The notes below the pieces were generated by a model. That model saw only the letters and a program-made list of their open reading frames with translations. It did no database searches and was not told where the DNA came from. A stretch of DNA of 64,000 bases from assembly GCF_041053105.1 (NCBI RefSeq), contig NZ_CP163444.1, positions 2,542,001 to 2,606,000 of the forward strand, written 5' to 3'. Made by a program: the position numbers and the translations under genes. Numbering within the stretch: position 1 is the first letter of the stretch; each line of letters begins with the position of its first letter. The DNA comes from Streptomyces sp. R44. GTDB lineage: Bacteria > Actinomycetota > Actinomycetes > Streptomycetales > Streptomycetaceae. Of this stretch, positions 30,121 through 38,056 are shown in pieces.

Positions 30121-32193
30121 ATGAAAGCGCCGCCGATCATGTCTGACCGCCCCCGCCGCCTCTCCCGCCGCAGGATCGTTTCGGCCGCCATCGCGACCAC
30201 CCTGGTCGGCGGTGCCTTCTCCGTACTCCTCTCGGTGACGACGGCCGGGCCGACGGCGCCCGACGCGAAGGCACCCTCGGCGGCGCCCCGGAAGACCCAG
30301 GCCCGGGCCATTCCCGACCGGACGCCGGACTCCCCCGTCTCCGTCGTGCAGATCGTCGCCCACCCGGACGACGACCTGTTCTTCATGAACCCGGACATAT
30401 CCCAGTCCCTGCACTCCGGCAGCCCCCTGACCGCCGTCTACCTCACGGCGGGCGAGTCCGACGGCGTCAACGCCCGTCCGCACGACGCCCCGGGCCTCAC
30501 GCCCGACAAGGCGGGCTACGCCGAGGCCCGGCAGAACGGCATACGCGCCGCGTACGCCGAGATGGCGACCGGCAACCGGATCAGCGCCTGGGACCGGGAG
30601 GCGATACCCACGGCCGGCGGCGGGTGGGCCGAACTGGACACCCTGCGCGCCCGGCCGGAGATCAAGCTGGTGTGGCTGCAGCTCCGCGAGGCCGGTGCCA
30701 TCAACGGCAACCGCCCGCACAGCCTCCACGGCCTCTGGGACGGCCGGATCACCGCGCTCGAATCGCAGCGCTCCTCCGGCACCCCGGTCGCCGCCGACTT
30801 CACCTACACGAAGGACCAGGTCGTCGCCACGCTGACCGGGCTCCTGGAGCGCTTCCGACCGACCTTCGTCCGGATGCAGGACCCGAGCCCCGGCCTGTAC
30901 CCGAAGAGCATGAAGTTCCGGGACCACCAGGACCACCTGTTCGGGGCGCGGTTCACGCAGGCCGCGCTCGCCCGGTACACGGAGCTGCCCGGACACCCGC
31001 ACGTCGGCGTGCAGAACTACCTCGGCTATCCGACCGGCTATCTGCCGCACACCCTCGACCCCGCCGCGGCCGACGCGAAGCTGAACGTCCTGAAGACGTA
31101 CGCCTGGCTGGACGGCGTCCACGACTGCGAGACCGACGCGGGATGCGGCGACCTCAAGGTGGCCGCACGGCCCGGGGGCCGCGGCTGGACACAGACCGTG
31201 CGGTACGCCCGGGGCACCTCCACCTCCTGGGTCCAGCGCGACCGGGACGGCGGACTGCACGCCTTCTCCGTCCTCGACGGGCGCCTCGCGGCCTGGCGGA
31301 AGCCCGCGGACGCCGTGGCCTGGCAGGGCCCGGTGCTGCTGCCCGGCGGCGGCCTCGACAGCGGGGTCACCTCCGTGACCCTGCCCGACGGGCGCATAGC
31401 CGTCTTCGGCATCCGTACGACCCTCGGCACCGACGCCGCCGACTACCGGCGCGAGGTGGTCACCACCGTCCAGTCGGCGCCCGGCGGCGTGTTCGGCCCC
31501 TGGGAGTCGCTCGGCACGCCCGAGCGCAGCGACGCCGACGGGACCTCCGACATCAGCGCGCCCACCGTGACGGTGGCCCCCGACGGCCGGGCCACCGTGA
31601 TCGTGCGCGACAGCCGCCACCGGCTGACGGCCCGTGAGCAGCGGGCCGGCGGCGGGTGGGGTCCGTGGCGGTCCCTGGGCGGCACGGAGGTGCACGGCGA
31701 CCCGGTGGCGGCGACGGACGCGAACGGCCGGGGGTACGTCTTCGCCAGCACCCCGCGCACCGTCCTCGCCTGGGCCGAGCGGACCCCCGGCGGGCCGCTG
31801 ACCGGACCGGCGCCGACCGGGCTGCCGCCCACGACCCTCGCGCTGAGCGCGAGCCCGGCGCCGGACGGCGCGGGCGTCCGGCTCTGGTTCCGCAAGCCGG
31901 CCTCCGGCGACCTGCGGAGCGCCGACTTCTCCGGTACGGGCCCGGTCTCCCCGGTCACCGAACTCTCCGGCACCGGCGTCGCCGGCTTCGGCCCGGTGAG
32001 CGGCGGCGACGGCCTGCTCGCGGTCCGGTCCCGCACCGGCTTCCTGGCGACGGCGCCGCACGGCCGGGCCGGAGCGCGGCCGGTGTGGACGCTGGAGAAG
32101 TTCCTGTTCTCCGGCGCGCCGGACGCCGGAACGGACGGGGTGGCGGCCATCGGCCTGGACGGCCGGCTGCACTGGACACCGGCCGGCCGCTGA
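30121..32193 (+). CDS. Exported PIG-L-family deacetylase with C-terminal propeller-like repeats
   Basis: About 690 residues. The start is uncertain: ATG codons at 30121 and 30139 are both possible and neither has a good RBS. An Arg-rich N-terminus ('RRLSRRRIVSAAIATTLVGG') followed by a hydrophobic stretch is a signal or anchor. The deacetylase domain (about residues 55-320) has the zinc/catalytic motif 'VAHPDDDLFFMNPD' and a second His motif 'FRDHQDHLFGARF', as in GlcNAc-PI/LmbE-type deacetylases. The last 350 residues contain repeated 'W...L....DG....F' strands that look like a sialidase/lectin-like beta-propeller. It probably removes acetyl groups from an extracellular glycan; the substrate is unknown. 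Confidence 0.88.
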   Translation: MKAPPIMSDRPRRLSRRRIVSAAIATTLVGGAFSVLLSVTTAGPTAPDAKAPSAAPRKTQARAIPDRTPDSPVSVVQIVAHPDDDLFFMNPDISQSLHSGSPLTAVYLTAGESDGVNARPHDAPGLTPDKAGYAEARQNGIRAAYAEMATGNRISAWDREAIPTAGGGWAELDTLRARPEIKLVWLQLREAGAINGNRPHSLHGLWDGRITALESQRSSGTPVAADFTYTKDQVVATLTGLLERFRPTFVRMQDPSPGLYPKSMKFRDHQDHLFGARFTQAALARYTELPGHPHVGVQNYLGYPTGYLPHTLDPAAADAKLNVLKTYAWLDGVHDCETDAGCGDLKVAARPGGRGWTQTVRYARGTSTSWVQRDRDGGLHAFSVLDGRLAAWRKPADAVAWQGPVLLPGGGLDSGVTSVTLPDGRIAVFGIRTTLGTDAADYRREVVTTVQSAPGGVFGPWESLGTPERSDADGTSDISAPTVTVAPDGRATVIVRDSRHRLTAREQRAGGGWGPWRSLGGTEVHGDPVAATDANGRGYVFASTPRTVLAWAERTPGGPLTGPAPTGLPPTTLALSASPAPDGAGVRLWFRKPASGDLRSADFSGTGPVSPVTELSGTGVAGFGPVSGGDGLLAVRSRTGFLATAPHGRAGARPVWTLEKFLFSGAPDAGTDGVAAIGLDGRLHWTPAGR

Positions 32194-32259
32194 CCGCGTC
32201 CGGGTGACACGAGCCGGTTCCGGGTGCGTGGGCCGGTCCCGTACGGGACCGTGGTCCTC

Positions 32260-32691
32260 ATGAACTGGACACTGGAAGTCGTCCTGGTCCCCGTCACGGA
32301 CATGGACCGGGCCAAGGAGTTCTACGGCGGGAAGTGCGGCTTCACCCTCGACCTGGACACCGAGGTCGCGCCCGGCGTCAGGATCATCCAGGCGACGCCG
32401 CCCGGCTCGCGCTGCTCGATCGCGCTGCAGAGCGGCATGCCGCAGATGCCGGGCACGAAGGAGATGAGCCCGGGCGGCCTGCACGGCCTCCAGCTGTGCG
32501 TCACCGACATCGAGGCGGCGCGGGCGGAGCTCGTCGGCCGGGGCGTCGACGTCTCACCGGTGATGCACGTCGGCGCGGCGGGCTGGGAGGACGGCAAGGG
32601 CGACACCTGGAACTCGTTCATGACCTTCCAGGACCCGGACGGCAACGGCTGGGTGGTGCAGGAGGCACCGTCGGAGCTGTCGGAACGCTGA
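32260..32691 (+). CDS. VOC-superfamily protein
   Basis: 143 residues from the ATG at 32260. Features of a glyoxalase/extradiol-type fold: 'VVLVPVTDMDRAKEFYGGKC' at the start, a Glu in 'GGLHGLQLCVTDIEAARAEL' and the end 'SFMTFQDPDGNGWVVQEAP'. The substrate is unknown. The 3' end overlaps the convergent gamma-glutamylcyclotransferase-like gene by 74 bp. Confidence 0.87.
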   Translation: MNWTLEVVLVPVTDMDRAKEFYGGKCGFTLDLDTEVAPGVRIIQATPPGSRCSIALQSGMPQMPGTKEMSPGGLHGLQLCVTDIEAARAELVGRGVDVSPVMHVGAAGWEDGKGDTWNSFMTFQDPDGNGWVVQEAPSELSER

Positions 32692-33307
32692 GCCCCGCCA
32701 CGGCCTCGGCCGTCCAGTGCCCGGCGGCGCCGGGGCAGCCGGCGAGATAGGCGGCGACCTCGGCGTGCCGCCAGGCCCCGGCCCGGCCGAGCCCCGCCGC
32801 CAGATGCCGGAGGTACGCGGCGGAGGGCGCGCGCAGCCCGCCGTCGCCCGGCATCCGCCAGGGCGCGGTGAACGTCATCACCGGGACCCCGTCGAGGAGC
32901 CCGGGGCAGACGAGCGTCTCGTACCGCCCGGTCCCGAGGACGCGGCGCCCGGTGGCGAGGGCCTCGGCCAGATCGAGGTCGCCGCCGGGCTCGCGGTACA
33001 TCTCCTGGGCGACGATGTCCGAGAACTGTCCGACCGTCAGCAGATGCGCGACGCCCCACGCGTCGCCGCCCGCCACCGGGTCGTAGAAGGCGCGGCCGCC
33101 GCCCCACACGGGCGAGTCGGTGGCGAAGTACACGCGCCCGGGCAGCACGACCGGCACGGACCGCTCGGGCGGGCGCCGGTCCCGGCACCCGGGAAGCTCC
33201 CGCGTGCCGCCGGGCGGGCAGCCGCCGTCGAGGTAGTACCGCAGGCGCTCGGGGTGCGTGTTGGAGCCGTAGGCGGCGTACCAGACACGGGGATCGACTT
33301 CCGGCAT
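32618..33307 (-). CDS. Gamma-glutamylcyclotransferase-like protein
   Basis: 229 residues from the ATG at 33307. The fold's signature 'WYAAYGSNTHPERLRYY' is at residues 8-24, binding the gamma-glutamyl group in this family, and 'YETLVCPGLLDGVPVMTFT' lies near residue 135. Streptomyces proteins of this kind are sometimes labelled histone deacetylase by old transfer; the YGSN motif argues for the cyclotransferase fold. The C-terminal 25 residues are Pro/Arg-rich and lie antisense to the VOC gene, so the native end may matter little. The start is near the divergent merR gene. Confidence 0.75.
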   Translation of the reverse strand: MPEVDPRVWYAAYGSNTHPERLRYYLDGGCPPGGTRELPGCRDRRPPERSVPVVLPGRVYFATDSPVWGGGRAFYDPVAGGDAWGVAHLLTVGQFSDIVAQEMYREPGGDLDLAEALATGRRVLGTGRYETLVCPGLLDGVPVMTFTAPWRMPGDGGLRAPSAAYLRHLAAGLGRAGAWRHAEVAAYLAGCPGAAGHWTAEAVAGLSVPTAPTVPPAPPSRCRPGPGRS

Positions 33308-33335
33308 GGGCCCAGACGCTAGCGCGGATCTAGGG

Positions 33336-33359
33336 TTGACCCTCACGCGGACGAGAGGG
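33336..33359 (+). promoter_or_regulatory. Promoter and putative MerR site of the merR gene
   Basis: A -35-like TTGACC at 33336-33341 is followed by an imperfect palindrome CCCTCaCG-cgga-CGaGAGGG (33340-33359), resembling the site in front of the MFS gene at 33796. The merR GTG follows 7 bp later. This suggests autoregulation. Confidence 0.5.
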
Positions 33360-33365
33360 ATTCGG

Positions 33366-33734
33366 GTGAAGATCGGTGAACTGTCCCGGCTGACGGGGGT
33401 CAGCGTGCGCGCGCTGCGCTACTACGAGGAGGAGGGCCTGATCCGCCCCGACCGCTCCGGCAACGGCTACCGCGACTACTGCGAGGGCGCGGACGAGGTG
33501 GTCCGGCAGATCCGGGGGCTGATCGACTGCGGGCTGCCGACCCGGATCATCCGCGACATCCTGCCGTACCTGGACGGGCCGGCCGATCTGCTGCCGCCGG
33601 TGCCGTGCGCGGAGATGCTCGACCAGGTGGCCGCCGAACGCGAGCAGCTGGACCGGCGGATCCACTGCCTGGTCCGGAACCGGAACGCGCTCGACGCGTA
33701 TCTGAGGGCGGCACGGAAGGCGGCCCGGGTGTGA
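33366..33734 (+). CDS. MerR-family transcriptional regulator
   Basis: 122 residues from the GTG at 33366. The N-terminus is a classic MerR winged helix, 'KIGELSRLTGVSVRALRYYE' followed by 'EEGLIRPDRSGNGYRDY'. A dimerisation coiled coil follows (about residues 80-115). Only two cysteines are seen, and not in a metal-binding pattern, so the effector is probably organic. The MFS transporter gene 100 bp downstream has a palindrome inside its promoter spacer, the usual MerR arrangement, and is the likely target. Confidence 0.92.
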   Translation: MKIGELSRLTGVSVRALRYYEEEGLIRPDRSGNGYRDYCEGADEVVRQIRGLIDCGLPTRIIRDILPYLDGPADLLPPVPCAEMLDQVAAEREQLDRRIHCLVRNRNALDAYLRAARKAARV

Positions 33735-33795
33735 CGCCGATCCCGGCCCCGGCCCCGCTCCGGGTGTGACGCCGAGCCCGATCCCGGCCTCCGGC

Positions 33796-33826
33796 TTGAC
33801 CTTCACGTAAACGTGAGGGTTCTACC
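33796..33826 (+). promoter_or_regulatory. MerR-type promoter of the MFS transporter gene
   Basis: TTGACC (33796-33801) and a -10-like TCTACC (33821-33826) are 19 bp apart, the long spacer typical of MerR-activated promoters. The spacer holds the near-perfect palindrome ACCtTCACGT-aa-ACGTGAgGGT (33799-33820). The expected transcription start is at about the ATG at 33835, so the mRNA may be leaderless. Confidence 0.7.
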
Positions 33827-33834
33827 GTCCGGTC

Positions 33835-35028
33835 ATGACAGCGACGACTCCCGCTCCCTCCCCCCTCGCACCCCCTCCCCCCTGGCCGCTCGGCGGCCTG
33901 CTCACCCTCTCCGGCGCCGCCTTCGTCACGATCCTGACCGAGGCGCTGCCGGCCGGCGTCCTCCCGGCGATGAGCGCCGGCCTCGGCGTGACGGAGGCCC
34001 GCGCCGGACTCCTGGTGACGGTCTACGCCCTGGCCGCGGCGGTCACCGCGATCCCGATGACCGCCTGGGCCCTGCGGCTCCCCCGCCGCACCCTGCTCCT
34101 CGCCCTCCTGCTCGGCTTCGCCGCCACCAACGCCGTGACGGCCGCCTCCACCGGCTTCGCGTTCACCCTGGGGGCGCGGGTCCTCTCCGGGGTGTTCGCC
34201 GGAATGCTGTGGGCGATGGTCCCCGCGTACGCGGCCCGGCTCGCGCCGCACCGCAGCGGCAAGGCCATCGCCACCGCGCTCGCGGGCATGACGGTCGGTC
34301 TCTCGCTCGGCATCCCGGCGGGCACGGCCCTCGGCGGGCTGGTCGGCTGGCAGGGCGTGTTCGCGGCCCTGACCGGCCTGGCGCTCGCCCTGGCGGCGGC
34401 GGCACGGTGGCGCCTGCCGGCGCTCGCGGGGCAGGCCGGAGAGGTCCGGAACGGCGGCCGAGGCCTGTGGGCCACGATCCGCACACCGGGGATCGCGGCG
34501 ATCAACACGGCGTCGATCGCGATGGTGCTCGGCTTCTACGTCCTCTACACGTACATCGCGCCCTTCGTGGAGCGGGCGGACCTCGCGGTCTCCACCGGCA
34601 CGGTGCTGTTCGTGTTCGGGCTCGGCTCGACGGCCGGCGTGTGGATCGCGGGGGCGACGGCGGACCGGTGGCTCCGGCACTCGACCCTCGCGCTCCTGGC
34701 CCTGGCGGCCCTCTGCCTGGTGGCGCTCGGCCTGTTCGCCGGCAGCACGGCGGTGGTCCTGGCCGCCGCGGTCCTGTGGGGCGTGACGCACGGCGGCATC
34801 CCCACGCTCATGCAGACGGCGGGCGTCCGGGCGGCGCCCCGGGACCCGGACACGGCCAACTCCCTCTGGGTGACGGGTTGGAACGTCGCCATGGCGGGCG
34901 GTTCGCTCGTCGGCGGCGCGGTCCTGACGGGCGCGGGGACGACGGCCCTGCCGTGGACGGCGGCGGCGCTGCTCGCGGTGTCGGTCCTGACGGCGGGCGC
35001 GGCCCGCCGCCACGGCTTCCCCCGCTAG
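33835..35028 (+). CDS. MFS drug-efflux-type transporter
   Basis: 397 residues with twelve hydrophobic helices. The N-terminal 'FVTILTEALPAGVLPAMSAG' and the 'ARVLSGVFAGMLWAMVPAYA' motif of helix 4 are typical of the drug:H+ antiporter (DHA1, AraJ/CmlR-like) branch. It follows the MerR gene and its promoter has the MerR spacing, so it is probably induced by its own substrate. The specificity is unknown. It overlaps the convergent GNAT gene by 4 bp. Confidence 0.9.
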   Translation: MTATTPAPSPLAPPPPWPLGGLLTLSGAAFVTILTEALPAGVLPAMSAGLGVTEARAGLLVTVYALAAAVTAIPMTAWALRLPRRTLLLALLLGFAATNAVTAASTGFAFTLGARVLSGVFAGMLWAMVPAYAARLAPHRSGKAIATALAGMTVGLSLGIPAGTALGGLVGWQGVFAALTGLALALAAAARWRLPALAGQAGEVRNGGRGLWATIRTPGIAAINTASIAMVLGFYVLYTYIAPFVERADLAVSTGTVLFVFGLGSTAGVWIAGATADRWLRHSTLALLALAALCLVALGLFAGSTAVVLAAAVLWGVTHGGIPTLMQTAGVRAAPRDPDTANSLWVTGWNVAMAGGSLVGGAVLTGAGTTALPWTAAALLAVSVLTAGAARRHGFPR

Positions 35029-35513
35029 AACGCCACGTAGAAGTGCCGGAGCTGCTCGTCCTCCGCCACGCACGGCATCCCGGCGGCCTCCATCACCCGG
35101 TGCGAGGCCGGATTGTCCAGGTCGGCGTCGCCCTTCACCCCGGCGGCGCCGGCCACCCGGGCCAGTTCGAGGACGGCCCGCAGGGCCTCGGAGGCGTACC
35201 CGTTGCCCCGTACCGCGGGGACGAGTCCGTACCCGATGGTCGCGACGCCGATCTCGTCCGGCGGCCCGTGGAACCCGATGCCGCCGACGGCGACGCCGTC
35301 GAGCCGTATCTCGTACGGCCGGAACACCCCCGGGTCGCCGCGCTCGGCGACGCCCCGCAGGAACCCGGTGTTGGCGCGGACGTCCCCGTCCCCGGGATAC
35401 CCCTCCCCCCAGAGGTCCCCGGGCCCGGACTCCCGGGCGACGATGCGCTCGGCCGCGGCGGCGGTCAGCGGGTGCAGTACAAGCCGCGCGGTGGCGACAG
35501 GTTCGATCTTCAC
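35025..35513 (-). CDS. GNAT-family N-acetyltransferase (RimJ/RimL-like)
   Basis: 162 residues. 'TARLVLHPLTAAAAERIVA' at the start, 'VATIGYGLVPAVRGNGYASE' around residue 90 (the acetyl-CoA-binding loop, RGNGYA) and 'DNPASHRVMEAAGM' near the end are the family's hallmarks. This branch often acetylates N-terminal or small-molecule amines. Convergent with the MFS gene; no partner is evident. Confidence 0.88.
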   Translation of the reverse strand: MKIEPVATARLVLHPLTAAAAERIVARESGPGDLWGEGYPGDGDVRANTGFLRGVAERGDPGVFRPYEIRLDGVAVGGIGFHGPPDEIGVATIGYGLVPAVRGNGYASEALRAVLELARVAGAAGVKGDADLDNPASHRVMEAAGMPCVAEDEQLRHFYVAF

Positions 35514-35553
35514 CGCGGCAGTCTGAACCGTCCCGCGGACCCGGGCAACGGGT

Positions 35554-35967
35554 TTACCGCCGTGCCGCCCAGCGCCGCAGCCGCGCCGTGTTGCTCCGCT
35601 TGCGCGCCCGCACCCCGGCGGTCTCCCCCGAGAGCGTCGAGAACACCGCGACCGGCGTCCACCGGCTCCGGCCCCGGGGCGAGGTCCAGCGCACGGCGGG
35701 GAAATCCGTGACGCCGGTGACGGCCGCGCGCGGTATCACCCGCGTCCACACGTACCCGCGGACCACGAGCCGCTCCGCCTCGCACCGGACCCCGGCGCGG
35801 TACCCGCGCACGGCGAGGGTCCCGCACCCCAGGAGGGCGACCATCGCGGCCGCCCGCTGCCACCCGGTCCCGGCCTCCACCCCGTACTGGACACAGCCGA
35901 GAGCGGACGCGAGACCGAGCGTCGTGTTGGCCACCCGGTTGGCGAGCGTCGGGAGCAGAACGTCCAC
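35554..35967 (-). CDS. Small membrane protein with bacterial PH-like domain
   Basis: 137 residues from the GTG at 35967, five bases after the glnA2 stop, so it is probably co-translated with glnA2. Hydrophobic stretches at about residues 15-30 and 38-52 are followed by a PH-like beta domain ('VRCEAERLVVRGYVWTRVIP') with the typical 'R.IPRAAVTGV' strand. The function is unknown; proteins of this type are usually membrane-anchored and often follow unrelated genes in Streptomyces. Confidence 0.75.
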   Translation of the reverse strand: MDVLLPTLANRVANTTLGLASALGCVQYGVEAGTGWQRAAAMVALLGCGTLAVRGYRAGVRCEAERLVVRGYVWTRVIPRAAVTGVTDFPAVRWTSPRGRSRWTPVAVFSTLSGETAGVRARKRSNTARLRRWAARR

Positions 35968-35972
35968 GATCC

Positions 35973-37334
35973 CTACAGCACCGGCAGGTTCTTGCGGAGC
36001 TCGAAGGCGGTGACCTCGGAGCGGTACTCCTCCCACTCCTGCTTCTTGTTGCGCAGGAAGAAGTCGAAGACGTGCTCGCCGAGCGTCTCCGCGACCAGTT
36101 CGCTCTTCTCCATCAGGGCGATCGCCTCTCCCAGGTTCTGCGGGAGCGGCTCGATGCCCATCGCGCGGCGCTCCGCGTCGGAGAGGGCCCAGACGTCGTC
36201 GTCGGCGCCGGCCGGGAGCTCGTAGCCCTCCTCGATGCCCTTGAGGCCGGCGGCGAGGAGGACCGCGTAGGTCAGGTACGGGTTGGCGCCGGAGTCGATG
36301 GAGCGGACCTCGACCCGCGACGAGCCCGTCTTGCCCGGCTTGTACATGGGGACACGGATGAGGGCGGAGCGGTTGTTGTGGCCCCAGCAGATGTACGAGG
36401 GGGCCTCGCCGCCCGAGCCGGCCGTGCGGGAGGAGCCGCCCCAGATGCGCTTGTACGAGTTGACCCACTGGTTGGTGACGGCGGAGGTCTCGCCCGCGTG
36501 CCGCAGGAGGCCCGCGATGAAGGAGCGGCCCACCTTCGACAGCTGGTACTCGGCGCCCGACTCGTAGAACGCGTTCCGGTCGCCCTCGAAGAGGGACAGG
36601 TGGGTGTGCATGCCCGAGCCCGGGTAGTCCGAGAACGGCTTCGGCATGAACGTGGCCTGCACGCCCTGCTCCAGGGCCACCTGCTTCATGACCAGGCGGA
36701 AGGTCATGATGTTGTCCGCCGTGGACAGGGCGTCGGCGTAGCGGAGGTCGATCTCCTGCTGGCCCGGCGCGCCCTCGTGGTGGGAGAACTCCACCGAGAT
36801 GCCCATCGATTCGAGCATGGTGATGGCCTGGCGGCGGAAGTCCATCCCGACGTTCTGCGGGGTGTGGTCGAAGTAGCCCGAGTTGTCGGCCGGGGTGGGC
36901 CGGGTGCCGTCGAGCGGCTTGTCCTTCAGGAGGAAGAACTCGATCTCGGGGTGGGTGTAGAAGGTGAAGCCGAGGTCGGAGGTCTTGGCAAGGGCGCGCT
37001 TCAGGACATAGCGCGGGTCGGCGAAGGACGGCGAGCCGTCGGGCATGAGGATGTCGCAGAACATCCGGGCCGTGCCCGGGGCCTCGGCGCGCCACGGCAG
37101 GATCTGGAAGGTGCCCGGGTCCGGCTTGGCGATCATGTCGGACTCGTAGACGCGGGCGAAGCCCTCGATCGCGGAGCCGTCGAAGCCGATGCCCTCGTCG
37201 AAGGCCTGCTCCAGCTCGGCGGGCGCCACGGCCACCGACTTCAGGAAGCCCAGCACATCGGTGAACCACAGGCGTACGAAGCGGATGTCGCGCTCCTCGA
37301 GCGTACGGAGCACAAATTCCTGCTGCTTGTCCAT
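35973..37334 (-). CDS. glnA2: GlnA2, type-I glutamine synthetase-like gamma-glutamylpolyamine synthetase
   Basis: 453 residues from the ATG at 37334; an ATG 12 bases earlier is possible but its RBS would be too close. GS signatures are present: the beta-grasp N-terminus, 'IGFDGSAIEGFARVYESD' and the ATP-site region 'HTHLSLFEGDRNAFYESG'. At the place of the adenylylation tyrosine ('NLYDLP' in regulated GSI) it has 'DDVWALSD' at about residue 378, so GlnE should not modify it. In S. coelicolor GlnA2 is reported to be a second gamma-glutamylpolyamine synthetase, needed for polyamine catabolism rather than glutamine supply. The match to GlnA2 is very close in my memory. Confidence 0.95.
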   Translation of the reverse strand: MDKQQEFVLRTLEERDIRFVRLWFTDVLGFLKSVAVAPAELEQAFDEGIGFDGSAIEGFARVYESDMIAKPDPGTFQILPWRAEAPGTARMFCDILMPDGSPSFADPRYVLKRALAKTSDLGFTFYTHPEIEFFLLKDKPLDGTRPTPADNSGYFDHTPQNVGMDFRRQAITMLESMGISVEFSHHEGAPGQQEIDLRYADALSTADNIMTFRLVMKQVALEQGVQATFMPKPFSDYPGSGMHTHLSLFEGDRNAFYESGAEYQLSKVGRSFIAGLLRHAGETSAVTNQWVNSYKRIWGGSSRTAGSGGEAPSYICWGHNNRSALIRVPMYKPGKTGSSRVEVRSIDSGANPYLTYAVLLAAGLKGIEEGYELPAGADDDVWALSDAERRAMGIEPLPQNLGEAIALMEKSELVAETLGEHVFDFFLRNKKQEWEEYRSEVTAFELRKNLPVL

Positions 37335-37376
37335 TTCCACACCCATCCTCGCTGGTCAGGCCGCCTGCTCCCACCG

Positions 37377-37394
37377 CCTCCGATGCATCGGGGG
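37377..37394. promoter_or_regulatory. 18-bp near-palindrome upstream of glnA2
   Basis: CC-T-CCGATGCATCGG-G-GG centred on GATGCATC at 37382-37389, one mismatched pair, 43 bp upstream of the glnA2 start. Its position suits an operator for a polyamine- or nitrogen-responsive regulator. I could not recognise a GlnR box here. Confidence 0.4.
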
Positions 37395-37582
37395 GCACCT
37401 GAGCATCCCACCACATGGTTTCGCGCACGTTGCACACCCATACTGCCTGCTCGGGTGTGACTCAGGTAACGGGGGAACGGCCGGAACGGGGTGGTTGTTC
37501 GTCCGTCCGGCGGCCGCCCGTCGGTACCGAGTGGTACCCCGTTCGGCCCACGGGCGCCTCTCGCCCACTACGATCTGCGCCC

Positions 37583-37966
37583 ATGGGGGCCCCACGGCTC
37601 GTACGCCCGTCCCGACACGCGCGTCCCATGGCACTGGCGAGTGCCGTGGCGACGCTCCTCGCCGCGCTCTTCCTCTGTCTGGGGACGGGGCCGGACGGGG
37701 AACGGGCCCACCATCCGGAGGGTCCGGTGGCCGCGGCCGCCACCGCCGTCACCGGCGCGTACGTCTGTCCGTACGACCGCGGCGGCTGCTCCCTCTTCCC
37801 CTCGCTCTCCCCCGCGGTGCTCAGCGCGCCCCCGCTCGACCCCCCGCTCCACGCGGAGTCCGGGCCGCCGCGTCTCGCGCCGCCCTCGGGTGACGGGCCG
37901 GCGCGCCGTTCGGACGCCCGGCCGCGCGCGCCGGACCTGCACGTCCTTCAAGTTCTCCGGACGTAG
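37583..37966 (+). CDS. Small exported protein (hypothetical)
   Basis: 127 residues from the ATG at 37583. A basic N-terminus and hydrophobic stretch ('MALASAVATLLAALFLCLG', about residues 16-34) form a signal or anchor. The mature part has two close cysteines ('CPYDRGGC'), is Pro-rich and has no known domain. It precedes the DUF3105/DUF305 genes by 90 bp on the same strand. The two Cys could bind metal, but this is a guess. Confidence 0.6.
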   Translation: MGAPRLVRPSRHARPMALASAVATLLAALFLCLGTGPDGERAHHPEGPVAAAATAVTGAYVCPYDRGGCSLFPSLSPAVLSAPPLDPPLHAESGPPRLAPPSGDGPARRSDARPRAPDLHVLQVLRT

Positions 37967-38056
37967 CGGCGGCGGGCGCCCCGCCCCGAGGCGGACCCCG
38001 CCCCCGCATGTCCACCCCCGAACTCCACCCCACTCCTGAAGAAGGACGACATCACC

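Noticed and set aside
37441..37490. A GlnR box upstream of glnA2 (GTAAC and GGAAC motifs)
   Set aside because: The half-sites do not have the required gTnAC-n6-GaAAC spacing.
37415..37582. An upstream extension of the small exported protein gene
   Set aside because: It would place the hydrophobic signal 70 residues inside the protein; the ATG at 37583 gives a normal signal layout.
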